Under the pieces are notes generated by a model. That model worked only from the letters and a program-made list of their open reading frames with translations. It made no database searches and was not told the origin of the DNA. Made by a program: the position numbers and the translations under genes. Positions 34,828 through 42,641 of a stretch of DNA of 64,000 nucleotides are shown here, one piece after another. How positions within the stretch are numbered: the stretch's first letter is position 1; the number at the start of each line of letters is the position of its first letter. Source of the DNA: Mycolicibacter terrae (GTDB taxonomy: Bacteria > Actinomycetota > Actinomycetes > Mycobacteriales > Mycobacteriaceae); NCBI RefSeq assembly GCF_010727125.1, contig NZ_AP022564.1:1116001-1180000 (forward strand), read 5' to 3'.

Positions 34828-35666
34828 CCTCTGCCGACACCTTGAGGATCGACACCGGTACCGACACCGTGCTGGCCGAGATCACCGACCGCGTCGGGAT
34901 CGTCACGCTGCACCGGCCGCAGCGTCGCAACGCCTTGCACCCGGAGATGTATGAGGCGGTGCCTGCGCTGCTGGACCGGTTCGCCGCCGACGACGAGGTC
35001 GGCTGCGTACTGCTCACCGGTGCCGGCAACGCGTTCTGCGCCGGCGGTGACGTGCGCGACGGCGGCTCCGCCAAAGCCGTGCCACCCGGCGACCGGGATG
35101 AGCAGATCGCAGCGCGCAGTGCAATGTTGGCCGGTAATGCCCGGATGGTGACACTGCTGCACGCCATGCCCAAGGTGACGATCGCGGCGCTGCCCGGCGC
35201 CGCGGTCGGCGCCGGGATGAGCATCGCGCTGTCCACCGACCTACGTATCGGCGCCCGCTCGGCCCGGCTGATCCCCGGTTGGGCGAAGTTGGCGTTCTCC
35301 GGCGATTTCGGTGGGGCCTGGTTTCTGACCCGCTTGGTCGGGCCGGCCAAGGCGCTGGAACTCCTGATCGCCGACGAACCGATCGACGCCGAAACCGCAC
35401 TGCGGACCGGGTTGTTCAACCGGGTGGTCGACGACGCCGAATTGCGTGCGGCGGCGCTTCGTTGGGCCACCGAGATAGCCGCGGGTCCGTCGATGGCGTT
35501 CGCGGGCACGAAGGCGAATGTTCTCGACGCCCAACAGCTGTCGCTCGAGGAGGCGTTGCCGCGGGAAAGCGAACGCATGGTGCGCAGCGGGATGACCGAG
35601 GAGCACCGCGACGCGGTCAAGGCCTGGTTGGCGGCCGCGGCGGCCAAGGCGGGTTCACGACTATGA
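34824..35666 (+). CDS. enoyl-CoA hydratase/isomerase family protein
   Basis: A 280-residue crotonase-fold protein: VTLHRPQRRNALHPEM, FCAGGDVRDGG for the oxyanion hole, and LPGAAVGAGMSIALSTDLRI. The SARLIPGWAKLAFSGDFGG segment is the usual active-site loop, with Asp rather than a clear Glu. It overlaps the upstream dehydratase (GTGA) and the downstream APH-like gene (ATGA), so five genes of this operon are translationally linked. The specific reaction is uncertain within the family. Confidence 0.9.
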   Translation: MTSADTLRIDTGTDTVLAEITDRVGIVTLHRPQRRNALHPEMYEAVPALLDRFAADDEVGCVLLTGAGNAFCAGGDVRDGGSAKAVPPGDRDEQIAARSAMLAGNARMVTLLHAMPKVTIAALPGAAVGAGMSIALSTDLRIGARSARLIPGWAKLAFSGDFGGAWFLTRLVGPAKALELLIADEPIDAETALRTGLFNRVVDDAELRAAALRWATEIAAGPSMAFAGTKANVLDAQQLSLEEALPRESERMVRSGMTEEHRDAVKAWLAAAAAKAGSRL

Positions 35667-37102
35667 GCAAAGCGAGCCCGCAGATCCCCGAAGACCTGCT
35701 CGGCTGGATCACCGAGACGACCGGCGCGGATCGAATCGACGTCACGCAAGTGTCCGGTGGCGCAAGCCGACAGGCCTGGTTCGTCGACGCCCAGCACGCC
35801 TCGGGTCCTCAGGAGCTGTTCCTGCGTTACGACCCGCGCCAGCCGGACCCGCACAGTGCGTTTCACCCACTGCAGGTCGAAGCAGAAATTCTGACCGAAC
35901 TGCACCGCAACGGCATCACGGTTCCCCGGGTGATCGCTTCGCACCCGGATCGACAGGCGGTACTGATGGAGCGCGTCGGCGGGGAGACGTGGTTCCGGTT
36001 GATCCGGGATGAGAACGAACAAGTCAGCGTCGCTAGTGATTTCATCACCAAGCTGGCCCAGCTGCACCGCGTCGATGCACGCACGCTGGATATCTCCGGA
36101 CTCGGTCCTGCTCGTTCGGTCGACGCGCACGTGCGCGACGAGATCACCGCGATGCGTCGGCGACTGGACCGGCATCGCGGCCCGGCTCCGCTGTTACGGT
36201 TCTGCATCGACTGGCTGGAGAGCCACGTCCCCGACTACGACGGCCCCACCGTTCTGGTTCAGGGTGACACCGGCCCGGGCAACTTCATGTATGCGCAGGG
36301 CCGGGTCACCGCGATCGTCGACTGGGAACTGGCGCATTTCGGTGACCCGATGGACGACATCGCGTGGCTGTCACTGCGGACGGTCCAGGACACCTTCACC
36401 GACTTCCCGGACCGCCTCGCCGAATACGAACAGCTGTCCGGGCATTCCATCGACGCCGACCGGGTCTGGTACTACCGGCTGTTCGCCGAAACCCGATTGG
36501 CCTCGATGAACCCCGGCAGCGTGGACATCCGCGCCTCCGCGCCGGCCGGCTCGCCGGACGCCGGTAACAGCCTGATCTACGGTATGCTGCACCGCCGCCT
36601 GCTCGTCGAGGCATTGGCTCACGTGGTCGGCATCCCGGATGTGGAGGTCGAATTTCCCGACGACGAGCATGGTTCCGAGCGGTCCCCGGTCTATGAAGCG
36701 ACAGCATCGGCCCTGTCCGGTGCGGTGGCCAGATCCACCGATGGCCTGGCTACGCGCTACATCAAAGGCGCGGCCCGGTTGGTGAAGTATCTGGCCGAGG
36801 TGGATCGGATCGGCGCGGTGATCGACGCGCAGGAGATCGCCGAGCTGGCCGGTTTCTTGGGTGCCGCACCCGAATCGGTCTCGCAGGGGCGGGCGGCACT
36901 GGCCGAGTTGGCCGTCCGCGGCGAGGTCAGTGAGCGCGACTATGTCGCCCAGCTCTGGCGCGGCATCAAACGTGACGACTACCTGACCCGGGCGGCCTCC
37001 GGGGCCCTGCGCCAACGGACCTGGCCACCCCTGACCCATTCCATCGAACGAGGAGAGCAGGACCGTTGGGTATCGCCATCACCGAAGATCACCGCGAACT
37101 AG
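35663..37102 (+). CDS. aminoglycoside phosphotransferase-like (APH/ACAD10-type) protein
   Basis: A 479-residue kinase-fold protein of the APH family that often accompanies FadE genes (as in human ACAD10/11). The catalytic loop reads VQGDTGPGNFMY, with Gln in place of the usual His of HGD, but the Asp and Asn are kept. The metal-binding Asp is in IVDWELAHFGDP. Related proteins phosphorylate 4-hydroxyacyl-CoA, enabling beta-oxidation of hydroxy acids. Its 3' end overlaps the FadE start by 37 bp. Confidence 0.85.
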   Translation: MSKASPQIPEDLLGWITETTGADRIDVTQVSGGASRQAWFVDAQHASGPQELFLRYDPRQPDPHSAFHPLQVEAEILTELHRNGITVPRVIASHPDRQAVLMERVGGETWFRLIRDENEQVSVASDFITKLAQLHRVDARTLDISGLGPARSVDAHVRDEITAMRRRLDRHRGPAPLLRFCIDWLESHVPDYDGPTVLVQGDTGPGNFMYAQGRVTAIVDWELAHFGDPMDDIAWLSLRTVQDTFTDFPDRLAEYEQLSGHSIDADRVWYYRLFAETRLASMNPGSVDIRASAPAGSPDAGNSLIYGMLHRRLLVEALAHVVGIPDVEVEFPDDEHGSERSPVYEATASALSGAVARSTDGLATRYIKGAARLVKYLAEVDRIGAVIDAQEIAELAGFLGAAPESVSQGRAALAELAVRGEVSERDYVAQLWRGIKRDDYLTRAASGALRQRTWPPLTHSIERGEQDRWVSPSPKITAN

Positions 37103-39225
37103 CCGGTGTCGCCCGTTCCTTCCTGCAAGCGCGTGGTGCGCGCCCGGCGGCGAGAGCGCTGCTGGACGCCGAAGATGAGCGGCGACCGTCGTTCTGGGCC
37201 GAGCTTGCGGGGCTGGGTTGGCTGGGCCTGCACATCCCGGAAGAATACGGTGGAGCCGGCTGCGGGCTACCCGAGTTGGTCGTGGTGGCAGAGGAGTTCG
37301 GCCGTGCGGTGGCTCCCGGGCCGTTCATCCCGACGGTGATCGCCAGCGCTGTGATCTCGGCGGCCGGCACCGAGGATCAGCGCGCGCAGCTGCTGCCCGG
37401 CCTGGTCGATGGGACCCGGACCGCGGGAATCGGCCTGCAGCCCGACGTGACCGTCACCGGACCCCGGTTATCCGGTGACGCCGGCGTGGTGCTGGGCGCC
37501 GGCCTGGCCGACCTGTTGGTACTGGTGGTCGGCGAGGACGTGGTGATCATCGATGCCGGCGGTACCGGGGTGAGCGTCGACGTTCCGGACAATCTGGACC
37601 CCACCCGCCGGTCCGGCCGGGTCACGCTGGCCGACGTCGAGCCCGCCCACATCCTGCCCGGCGCGGCGGGATCCGCGCTGGCGCTGGCCCGCACCCTGGT
37701 GGCCGCCGAAGCCGTTGGGGGAGCGCAGGACTGCGTCGAGGCGGCCGTCGATTACGCCAAGGTCCGCGAACAGTTCGGCCGCACCATCGGGACCTTCCAG
37801 GCGGTCAAACACCACCTGGCCAACATGCTGGTCGCCGCCGAATCCGCGACGGCCACCGTCTGGGACGCCGCCCGTGCCGCCGACGCCGGCGATGAGGAGT
37901 TCGCGCTGATGGCGGCCTGTGCGGCGACGCTGGCGCTGCCGGCATACGTGCGCAACGCGGAACTGAACATTCAGGTTCACGGTGGCATCGGGTTCACCTG
38001 GGAGCACGACGCCCACCTGCACCTGCGCCGGGCGATAACCACGCGCGGTCTTCTCGGCGGGCGTCAGCCGGCGGCCGACGTCTATACGCTGACCGCCAAG
38101 GGCGTGGTGCGGCCGAACTCGATCGACCTGCCCCCCGATGCCGAGCAGCTGCGCGCCGACATCCGCGCCGAGCTGGCGAGTTGGACCGAGCTGGATCCGC
38201 AGCAGTTGCGCGAGAAGATGATTCGGACCGGGTATCTGATGCCGCACTGGCCCAAGCCGTGGGGGCGCGCCGCCGATGCGGTCGAGCAACTGGTGATCGA
38301 TGAGGAGATGCGAACCGCCGGGATCAAGCGACCCGACTTCAGCATCACCGGTTGGGTGGTGCTGACCCTGATCCAGCACGGCACGCCTGAGCAGATAGAA
38401 CGCCTGGTGGAGCCGGCGCTGCGCGGCGAACAGGTGTGGTGCCAGCTGTTCTCCGAACCCGGTGCCGGGTCGGACGCCGCCGCGGTGGGCACCAAGGCCA
38501 CCCGGGTCGACGGGGGCTGGCGGATCACCGGTCAGAAGGTGTGGACCAGCGGTGCCCAGCACTGCCAGTACGGTTTGGCGACGGTGCGCACCGATCCCGA
38601 CGCGGCCAAGCACGCGGGCATCACCACCGTGATCATCGACATGTCCGCCCCGGGTGTCGAGGTGCGCCCGCTACGTCAGATCACCGGTGGCTCGGAGTTC
38701 AACGAGGTGTTCTTCTCCGATGTGCTCGTTCCGGATCGCGACGTCGTCGGTGCACCCAACGACGGATGGCGGGTGGCACGCGCCACGCTCGGCAACGAAC
38801 GGGTCAGTATCGGCGGTGGTGTGGCGGGGGCTCAGGGCGCTGTGAACGCCATAGTCGACCTGGTGCAGCGCTACGACGACCGGGTCGCCGGTGCTCCGGA
38901 ACGGGCCGGGGAATTCCTGGCCGGCGAGCATGCGCTGCGGCTGCTCAACCTGCGGCGCGCGGCCCGCAGTGTGGCCGGGGCCGAGCCCGGTCCGGAGGGC
39001 AACGTGACCAAGCTGCTGATCGCCGAACACGTCGGTGCGCGGGCTGCGCTGTCGGCCGAACTCGCCGGTCCGGACGTCGCGCTGGTGGCGCCGCCGGCCA
39101 AGGCGATCGGGCTGCTGGCGCTGGGGGCGCGTGGCATGACGATCGCGGGCGGAACCTCGGAGATCACCCGCAACCAGATCGCCGAGCGCATCCTGGGCCT
39201 GCCGCGTGACCCGCTGATCAAGTGA
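37066..39225 (+). CDS. bipartite acyl-CoA dehydrogenase (two ACAD domains fused)
   Basis: A 719-residue protein with two acyl-CoA dehydrogenase units. The N-terminal unit (to about residue 345) ends with NIQVHGGIGFTWEHDAHLHL. The C-terminal unit has WCQLFSEPGAGSDAAAVG (about 459-476), a long middle domain and TIAGGTSEITRNQIAERILG. Length and layout match FadE34-type mycobacterial enzymes (about 710 residues). It likely dehydrogenates a bulky acyl-CoA. TTG 37066, with GGAGAGCAGG upstream, is the best start. It is the last gene of the P450 operon. Confidence 0.92.
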   Translation: MGIAITEDHRELAGVARSFLQARGARPAARALLDAEDERRPSFWAELAGLGWLGLHIPEEYGGAGCGLPELVVVAEEFGRAVAPGPFIPTVIASAVISAAGTEDQRAQLLPGLVDGTRTAGIGLQPDVTVTGPRLSGDAGVVLGAGLADLLVLVVGEDVVIIDAGGTGVSVDVPDNLDPTRRSGRVTLADVEPAHILPGAAGSALALARTLVAAEAVGGAQDCVEAAVDYAKVREQFGRTIGTFQAVKHHLANMLVAAESATATVWDAARAADAGDEEFALMAACAATLALPAYVRNAELNIQVHGGIGFTWEHDAHLHLRRAITTRGLLGGRQPAADVYTLTAKGVVRPNSIDLPPDAEQLRADIRAELASWTELDPQQLREKMIRTGYLMPHWPKPWGRAADAVEQLVIDEEMRTAGIKRPDFSITGWVVLTLIQHGTPEQIERLVEPALRGEQVWCQLFSEPGAGSDAAAVGTKATRVDGGWRITGQKVWTSGAQHCQYGLATVRTDPDAAKHAGITTVIIDMSAPGVEVRPLRQITGGSEFNEVFFSDVLVPDRDVVGAPNDGWRVARATLGNERVSIGGGVAGAQGAVNAIVDLVQRYDDRVAGAPERAGEFLAGEHALRLLNLRRAARSVAGAEPGPEGNVTKLLIAEHVGARAALSAELAGPDVALVAPPAKAIGLLALGARGMTIAGGTSEITRNQIAERILGLPRDPLIK

Positions 39226-39227
39226 GC

Positions 39228-39240
39228 GGGGTACGACCCC
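39228..39240. terminator. hairpin terminator between convergent genes
   Basis: GGGGT, loop ACG, ACCCC, with further partial pairing outside (AGC and GCT). It lies in the 18-bp gap between the bipartite FadE gene and the convergent TetR gene, so it may end both transcripts. There is no U-tract. Confidence 0.45.
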
Positions 39241-39243
39241 GGC

Positions 39244-39876
39244 TCAGGGCCGCGCCCCGGCCAGCAGCCCGGACGAGGCGAACTTGAGTCCGCTGCGAAG
39301 TTCTTCGAGGCGGATCGGATCGTCGGCCTCGACGTAGCGCAGTGTGGTCGCCACGGCCATGTTGAAGAACAACCAGGCCAACGCTTTCGGGGAGAGCTCA
39401 TCGCGGTACTGCTCGTGGTAATGATTCATGTGCAGCGTGGACATGGTCACCAGCGTGGCGTTCAGCGCCGAGATGTTCTCGAAGGTGCGGACGTGGTCGG
39501 GGTGTTCGGCAAGGTAGCGAATGAGGCTGCGGTTGGCCAGCGTCAAGTCGATCAGGATGTCGATCGAGGCCGCCATCGCCGCGGCCGGCTCGTCGAGGGC
39601 GACCCCCCGCAGCATCTCCTCGACGGCGGGCGCCTGTGCTGCGGCAAGGTGTTCGATCGCCGCGGCGAGGATCTCGTCCTTGTCGGAGAAGTATTGGTAG
39701 ATCGACCCTTTGCTGACGCCGGCCCGCTCGGCGATCAGGTTGGTCGTCACTTCGGCGGGGGTGGTGCTGTCCCGCAACAGCGTCGCGGTGGTAGCCACGA
39801 TTTTTGCGACCATCTCACGGGAGCGGTCCTGCTTGGGCATTTTGCGGCGCTTTGGCCTGGGGTTTTGTGTGTTCAA
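39244..39876 (-). CDS. TetR-family transcriptional regulator
   Basis: 210 residues. A basic N-terminal arm (RPKRRKMPKQDRSREM) leads into a TetR helix-turn-helix (AERAGVSKGSIYQYFSDKDE, about 49-68) and a helical ligand domain. TTG 39876 gives the full arm; ATG 39840 is a shorter alternative. It is divergent from the MpaB-family gene at 39959, with an 8-4-8 imperfect inverted repeat at 39899 between them, which is its likely operator. The island motif is absent from this promoter. Confidence 0.88.
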   Translation of the reverse strand: MNTQNPRPKRRKMPKQDRSREMVAKIVATTATLLRDSTTPAEVTTNLIAERAGVSKGSIYQYFSDKDEILAAAIEHLAAAQAPAVEEMLRGVALDEPAAAMAASIDILIDLTLANRSLIRYLAEHPDHVRTFENISALNATLVTMSTLHMNHYHEQYRDELSPKALAWLFFNMAVATTLRYVEADDPIRLEELRSGLKFASSGLLAGARP

Positions 39877-39898
39877 CGAGGTTCCTAACGCGACTTGA

Positions 39899-39918
39899 AT
39901 GCGACCTGACGGTCACAT
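39899..39918 (+). promoter_or_regulatory. imperfect 8-4-8 inverted repeat (TetR operator candidate)
   Basis: Arms ATGCGACC and GGTCACAT with spacer TGAC pair at seven of eight positions. It sits in the 82-bp divergent promoter between the TetR gene and the MpaB-family gene. Confidence 0.45.
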
Positions 39919-39958
39919 TAGCATTTTGGGCATTGCCGTTTGAGCAGGAGGAACAGTC

Positions 39959-40929
39959 GTGACCGTTACGTCGGACCGCGAAATCCCTTCGTCGACTGAG
40001 GACTCCGGGGACTCCTGGGACGCGGGGGCGGCTGAACTGGTACCGATGGATTCACTGACCGCCGAGCACACCGGGCGGTGGACGTTCCTGATCGTCGAAG
40101 GAGCGGCGTTCATCATGCAGGCGATGCACCCGGTGATCGCCGAGGTCACCGGTCGCTACTCGGCGTCCTTTCAGGGGGATTCGGCGGGCCGCGCGATCCG
40201 TTCCATCGACTCGGTGCTGCGGTGGACCTACGGGGGCACCGCGGCCGCCGCGGAAGGCAAGCGGGTCCGCGACCTGCACAAGCCGCTGACCATGACCAGT
40301 GCCGCGACCGGCAAGCGCATCAGCGCACTAGATCCGCAGGCCTACCAATGGGTCATGGCTACCGCCTACCTCGTCAACGTCCGGGGCGGCAGGTTGCTGA
40401 TGGGGCGCGAATTCACGGACGCGGAGAAGGTCGAGTTGCTGCGCGACAACCGTCGGCTGGCGCGGCTGCTGCACGTCCCGATGCGCGGCTATCCCGCGCC
40501 ACGGATCAGGAGATGGCGGACTACTTCGAGTCCATGATCGACACCGTGGAGGCCACTCCGCAGGCGCTCAAGCTGATGGACGATCTGATCACCGGGCAGC
40601 TGGAGTTGTCGCCGTCGGTGCCCAAGGCGGTCTACCCCCTGATCCGGTTGGCGTTGCGGCCGGCGCTGCGGTTCAACTATCTGTCCATCGTGGGCCTGCT
40701 CGACCCCCGCCTGCGCGAGCGGCTCGGCGTGAGCTGGAGCGCCGCCGAGGAACGCCAACTCATGCGCATCTACAAGGTGATCCGCGTCGCCTACCGCATT
40801 CTTCCGGATCGACTCACCTACTTCCCGCTGGCCTATCACGCGCGCAAGCACCACCAGTGCCTGTCCAAGATGGCCGAGCGGCAGAAGAAGTCCTACGCCT
40901 ACCGCGTCCCGGGTGCCCAGATTCCCTGA
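39959..40929 (+). pseudogene. MpaB-family (DUF2236) oxygenase gene broken by a frameshift
   Basis: Two overlapping frames together make one MpaB/Lcp-like oxygenase of about 320 residues. The first (from 39959) carries FLIVEGAAFIMQAMHPVIAE, VLRWTYGGT and WVMATAYLVN. It runs out of family resemblance after HVPMRGYP. The second frame resumes with ATDQEMADYFESMIDT near 40498 and continues to the stop at 40927-40929. A single lost base around 40494-40498 explains the break. It is either a recent pseudogene or a sequencing error; the rest is well preserved. A GCAGGAGG ribosome binding site precedes the GTG start. Confidence 0.75.
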
Positions 40930-40979
40930 GGCCAGCCCGTGCAGCGGAGGCCGCCCCTCGCCGCCACGCCCGCGGGCGG

Positions 40980-41426
40980 TCAGTCGATACGGTGCGCCGC
41001 CTCAGAGCGGGTAGGGGCGAACACGGGGACGAACGCCGAGCCGTGTTGTTCGAACTTGACCCGCACCGGCATGCCGCACGTCAGGGCTTCGATGCCGCAG
41101 TCCACGATGTTGGCGGCGACGCGCAGGCCCGGCTGTTCGTCCAATTCGACCAGCCCGATCGCGAACGGGGTTGGGACGTCCGGATGAAACTGCTGATAGC
41201 TGACCGTATAGGTGAACAACACGCCGTGGCCCGACACCGCCACGAACTCCATGGCGCCCCCGCATTCCGGGCAGGCTGATTGCGGCGGATGGGTGTAGCG
41301 CCGGCAGGAGACGCACTGCGCGATGCGGAGTTCCGCGGCCGCCCCACCGGTCCAATACGGCCCCGAAACGTCGTCGAGGTGGGGCAGCGTCCGGGGGGCT
41401 TGCGCAAGCGAGGTCAGAGCGGTCAC
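40980..41426 (-). CDS. DUF35 OB-fold/zinc-ribbon protein (aldolase or thiolase partner)
   Basis: A 148-residue DUF35 protein. The zinc ribbon reads AQCVSCRRYTHPPQSACPEC (four Cys), followed by an OB-fold (VLFTYTVSYQQFHPDVPTPF). GTG 41426 is the likely start. It is divergent from the thiolase-like gene at 41454, only 27 bp away, around one operator copy. Together they look like a ChsH2-type/Ltp2-type aldolase pair, which removes a short ketone or aldehyde or propionyl-type unit from branched side chains. Confidence 0.85.
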   Translation of the reverse strand: MTALTSLAQAPRTLPHLDDVSGPYWTGGAAAELRIAQCVSCRRYTHPPQSACPECGGAMEFVAVSGHGVLFTYTVSYQQFHPDVPTPFAIGLVELDEQPGLRVAANIVDCGIEALTCGMPVRVKFEQHGSAFVPVFAPTRSEAAHRID

Positions 41427-41432
41427 AATAGA

Positions 41433-41452
41433 ACAGTACACTGATTAAGCGA
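41433..41452 (+). promoter_or_regulatory. island operator motif, strong copy in a 27-bp divergent promoter
   Basis: ACAGTACACTGATTAAGCGA occupies most of the gap between the divergent starts at 41426 and 41454. A protein bound here would block both genes. Both mRNAs would be leaderless or nearly so, which is common in mycobacteria. Confidence 0.6.
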
Positions 41453-41453
41453 T

Positions 41454-42641
41454 ATGGATTATAGGGGTGCAGGGGCTATGGTCGCAGCCGGCAGGCAGGC
41501 CCCGGTGATCTCGGGTACCGGAATCTCCCAGATCGGTCGGCGCACCGGCATCCCTGCCGGGGAATTGACCGTGAACGCCGCGCGGGCGGCCATCGCCGAC
41601 GCCGGCTTGGTGCCGGCTGACATCGACGGCATCATCACTCTCGGCGATACACCACCGGAGGTTGCCGCTGCCGCCCTCGGTATCGCCGGGGCCGACGACT
41701 TCGGGCCGGCCTACGGTCACTATGGGTTGCTCACACCGGTCGTGGCGGCCCGCGACGCCGTTGCCGCCGGTCGGGCCCGTCACGTGCTGGTCTATCGCAC
41801 CGTACAGATGATGGGCGGCACGATCGAGACCTCATCCGCTCCGGGGACGGCCAAGCGTTCGAAGCGTGAAGCGATGGCCGGCAACGACATCCCGTATCTG
41901 TTGGCCGCCCATGCCTATTCAGCCGTCAACTGGCTGGCGATGCACTGCCGCAAGCACATGGACCGCTACGGCACCACCAAAGAACAGCTGGGGTGGATCG
42001 CGATCAATGCCCGCCGCAACGCGGCTCGCAATCCGCTGGCGGTGTACCGCGAGCCGATCGACATGGCGCAGTACCTGAACGCGCGGCCGATATCCGATCC
42101 GCTCGGATTACTCGACTGTGATGTGCCGGTGGACGGCTCCATAGCGGTGGTGGTGTCGGCGGCAGGGTATCGGGCCGACGCGCCGAACGGGGCGGTGACC
42201 ATCGAGGCCGCCGGTGGCGCCTCCGGCGCCGGTGGCTGGACCGGCCGGCCCGACTACCCGAACATGGCCGCCACCGACGCGGCGGCCGACATGTGGTCGC
42301 AGACCACACTGAAGCCCGCAGATATCGACGTGGCCGAACTCTATGACGGGTTCAGCTTTCTGGCGCTGGCGTGGCTGGAGGCGCTCGGCTTCTGCGGTGA
42401 AGGCGAAGGCGGTGCCTTTGTGGAGGGCGGCCGGCGCATCGCGCCGGACGGGCCGCTGCCGCTGAACACCTACGGCGGTCAACTATCGGCCGGTCGAATG
42501 CACGGTTACTGGGTGCTGCACGAGGCCTGCCAGCAGTTGCGCGGACTGGCCGGACCGACCGCGCTGGCGAAACGGCCCGAGGTCGCTGTCGTCTCCGCCG
42601 GCGGCGGGCCGATCGCCGGATGCCTGGTGCTGTCATGCTGA
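41454..42641 (+). CDS. Cys-less thiolase-like protein (Ltp2-type aldolase candidate)
   Basis: A 395-residue thiolase-fold protein lacking the nucleophilic Cys: the expected N-A-C-A-T-G segment is replaced by GPAYGHYGLLTP. It also lacks the GHP motif, having NTYGGQLSAGRMHGYW instead. Conserved Tyr residues in ELYDGFSF and NTYGG fit Ltp2-type retro-aldolases, which work with a DUF35 subunit in steroid side-chain degradation. The DUF35 partner is divergently encoded next door. ATG 41454 abuts the operator; ATG 41478 with AGGGG ahead is an alternative start. Confidence 0.82.
   Translation: MDYRGAGAMVAAGRQAPVISGTGISQIGRRTGIPAGELTVNAARAAIADAGLVPADIDGIITLGDTPPEVAAAALGIAGADDFGPAYGHYGLLTPVVAARDAVAAGRARHVLVYRTVQMMGGTIETSSAPGTAKRSKREAMAGNDIPYLLAAHAYSAVNWLAMHCRKHMDRYGTTKEQLGWIAINARRNAARNPLAVYREPIDMAQYLNARPISDPLGLLDCDVPVDGSIAVVVSAAGYRADAPNGAVTIEAAGGASGAGGWTGRPDYPNMAATDAAADMWSQTTLKPADIDVAELYDGFSFLALAWLEALGFCGEGEGGAFVEGGRRIAPDGPLPLNTYGGQLSAGRMHGYWVLHEACQQLRGLAGPTALAKRPEVAVVSAGGGPIAGCLVLSC

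Noticed and set aside
33529-36175. Long minus-strand frames opposite the dehydratase and enoyl-CoA hydratase genes
   Set aside because: They are antisense to well-supported genes and show no family motifs.
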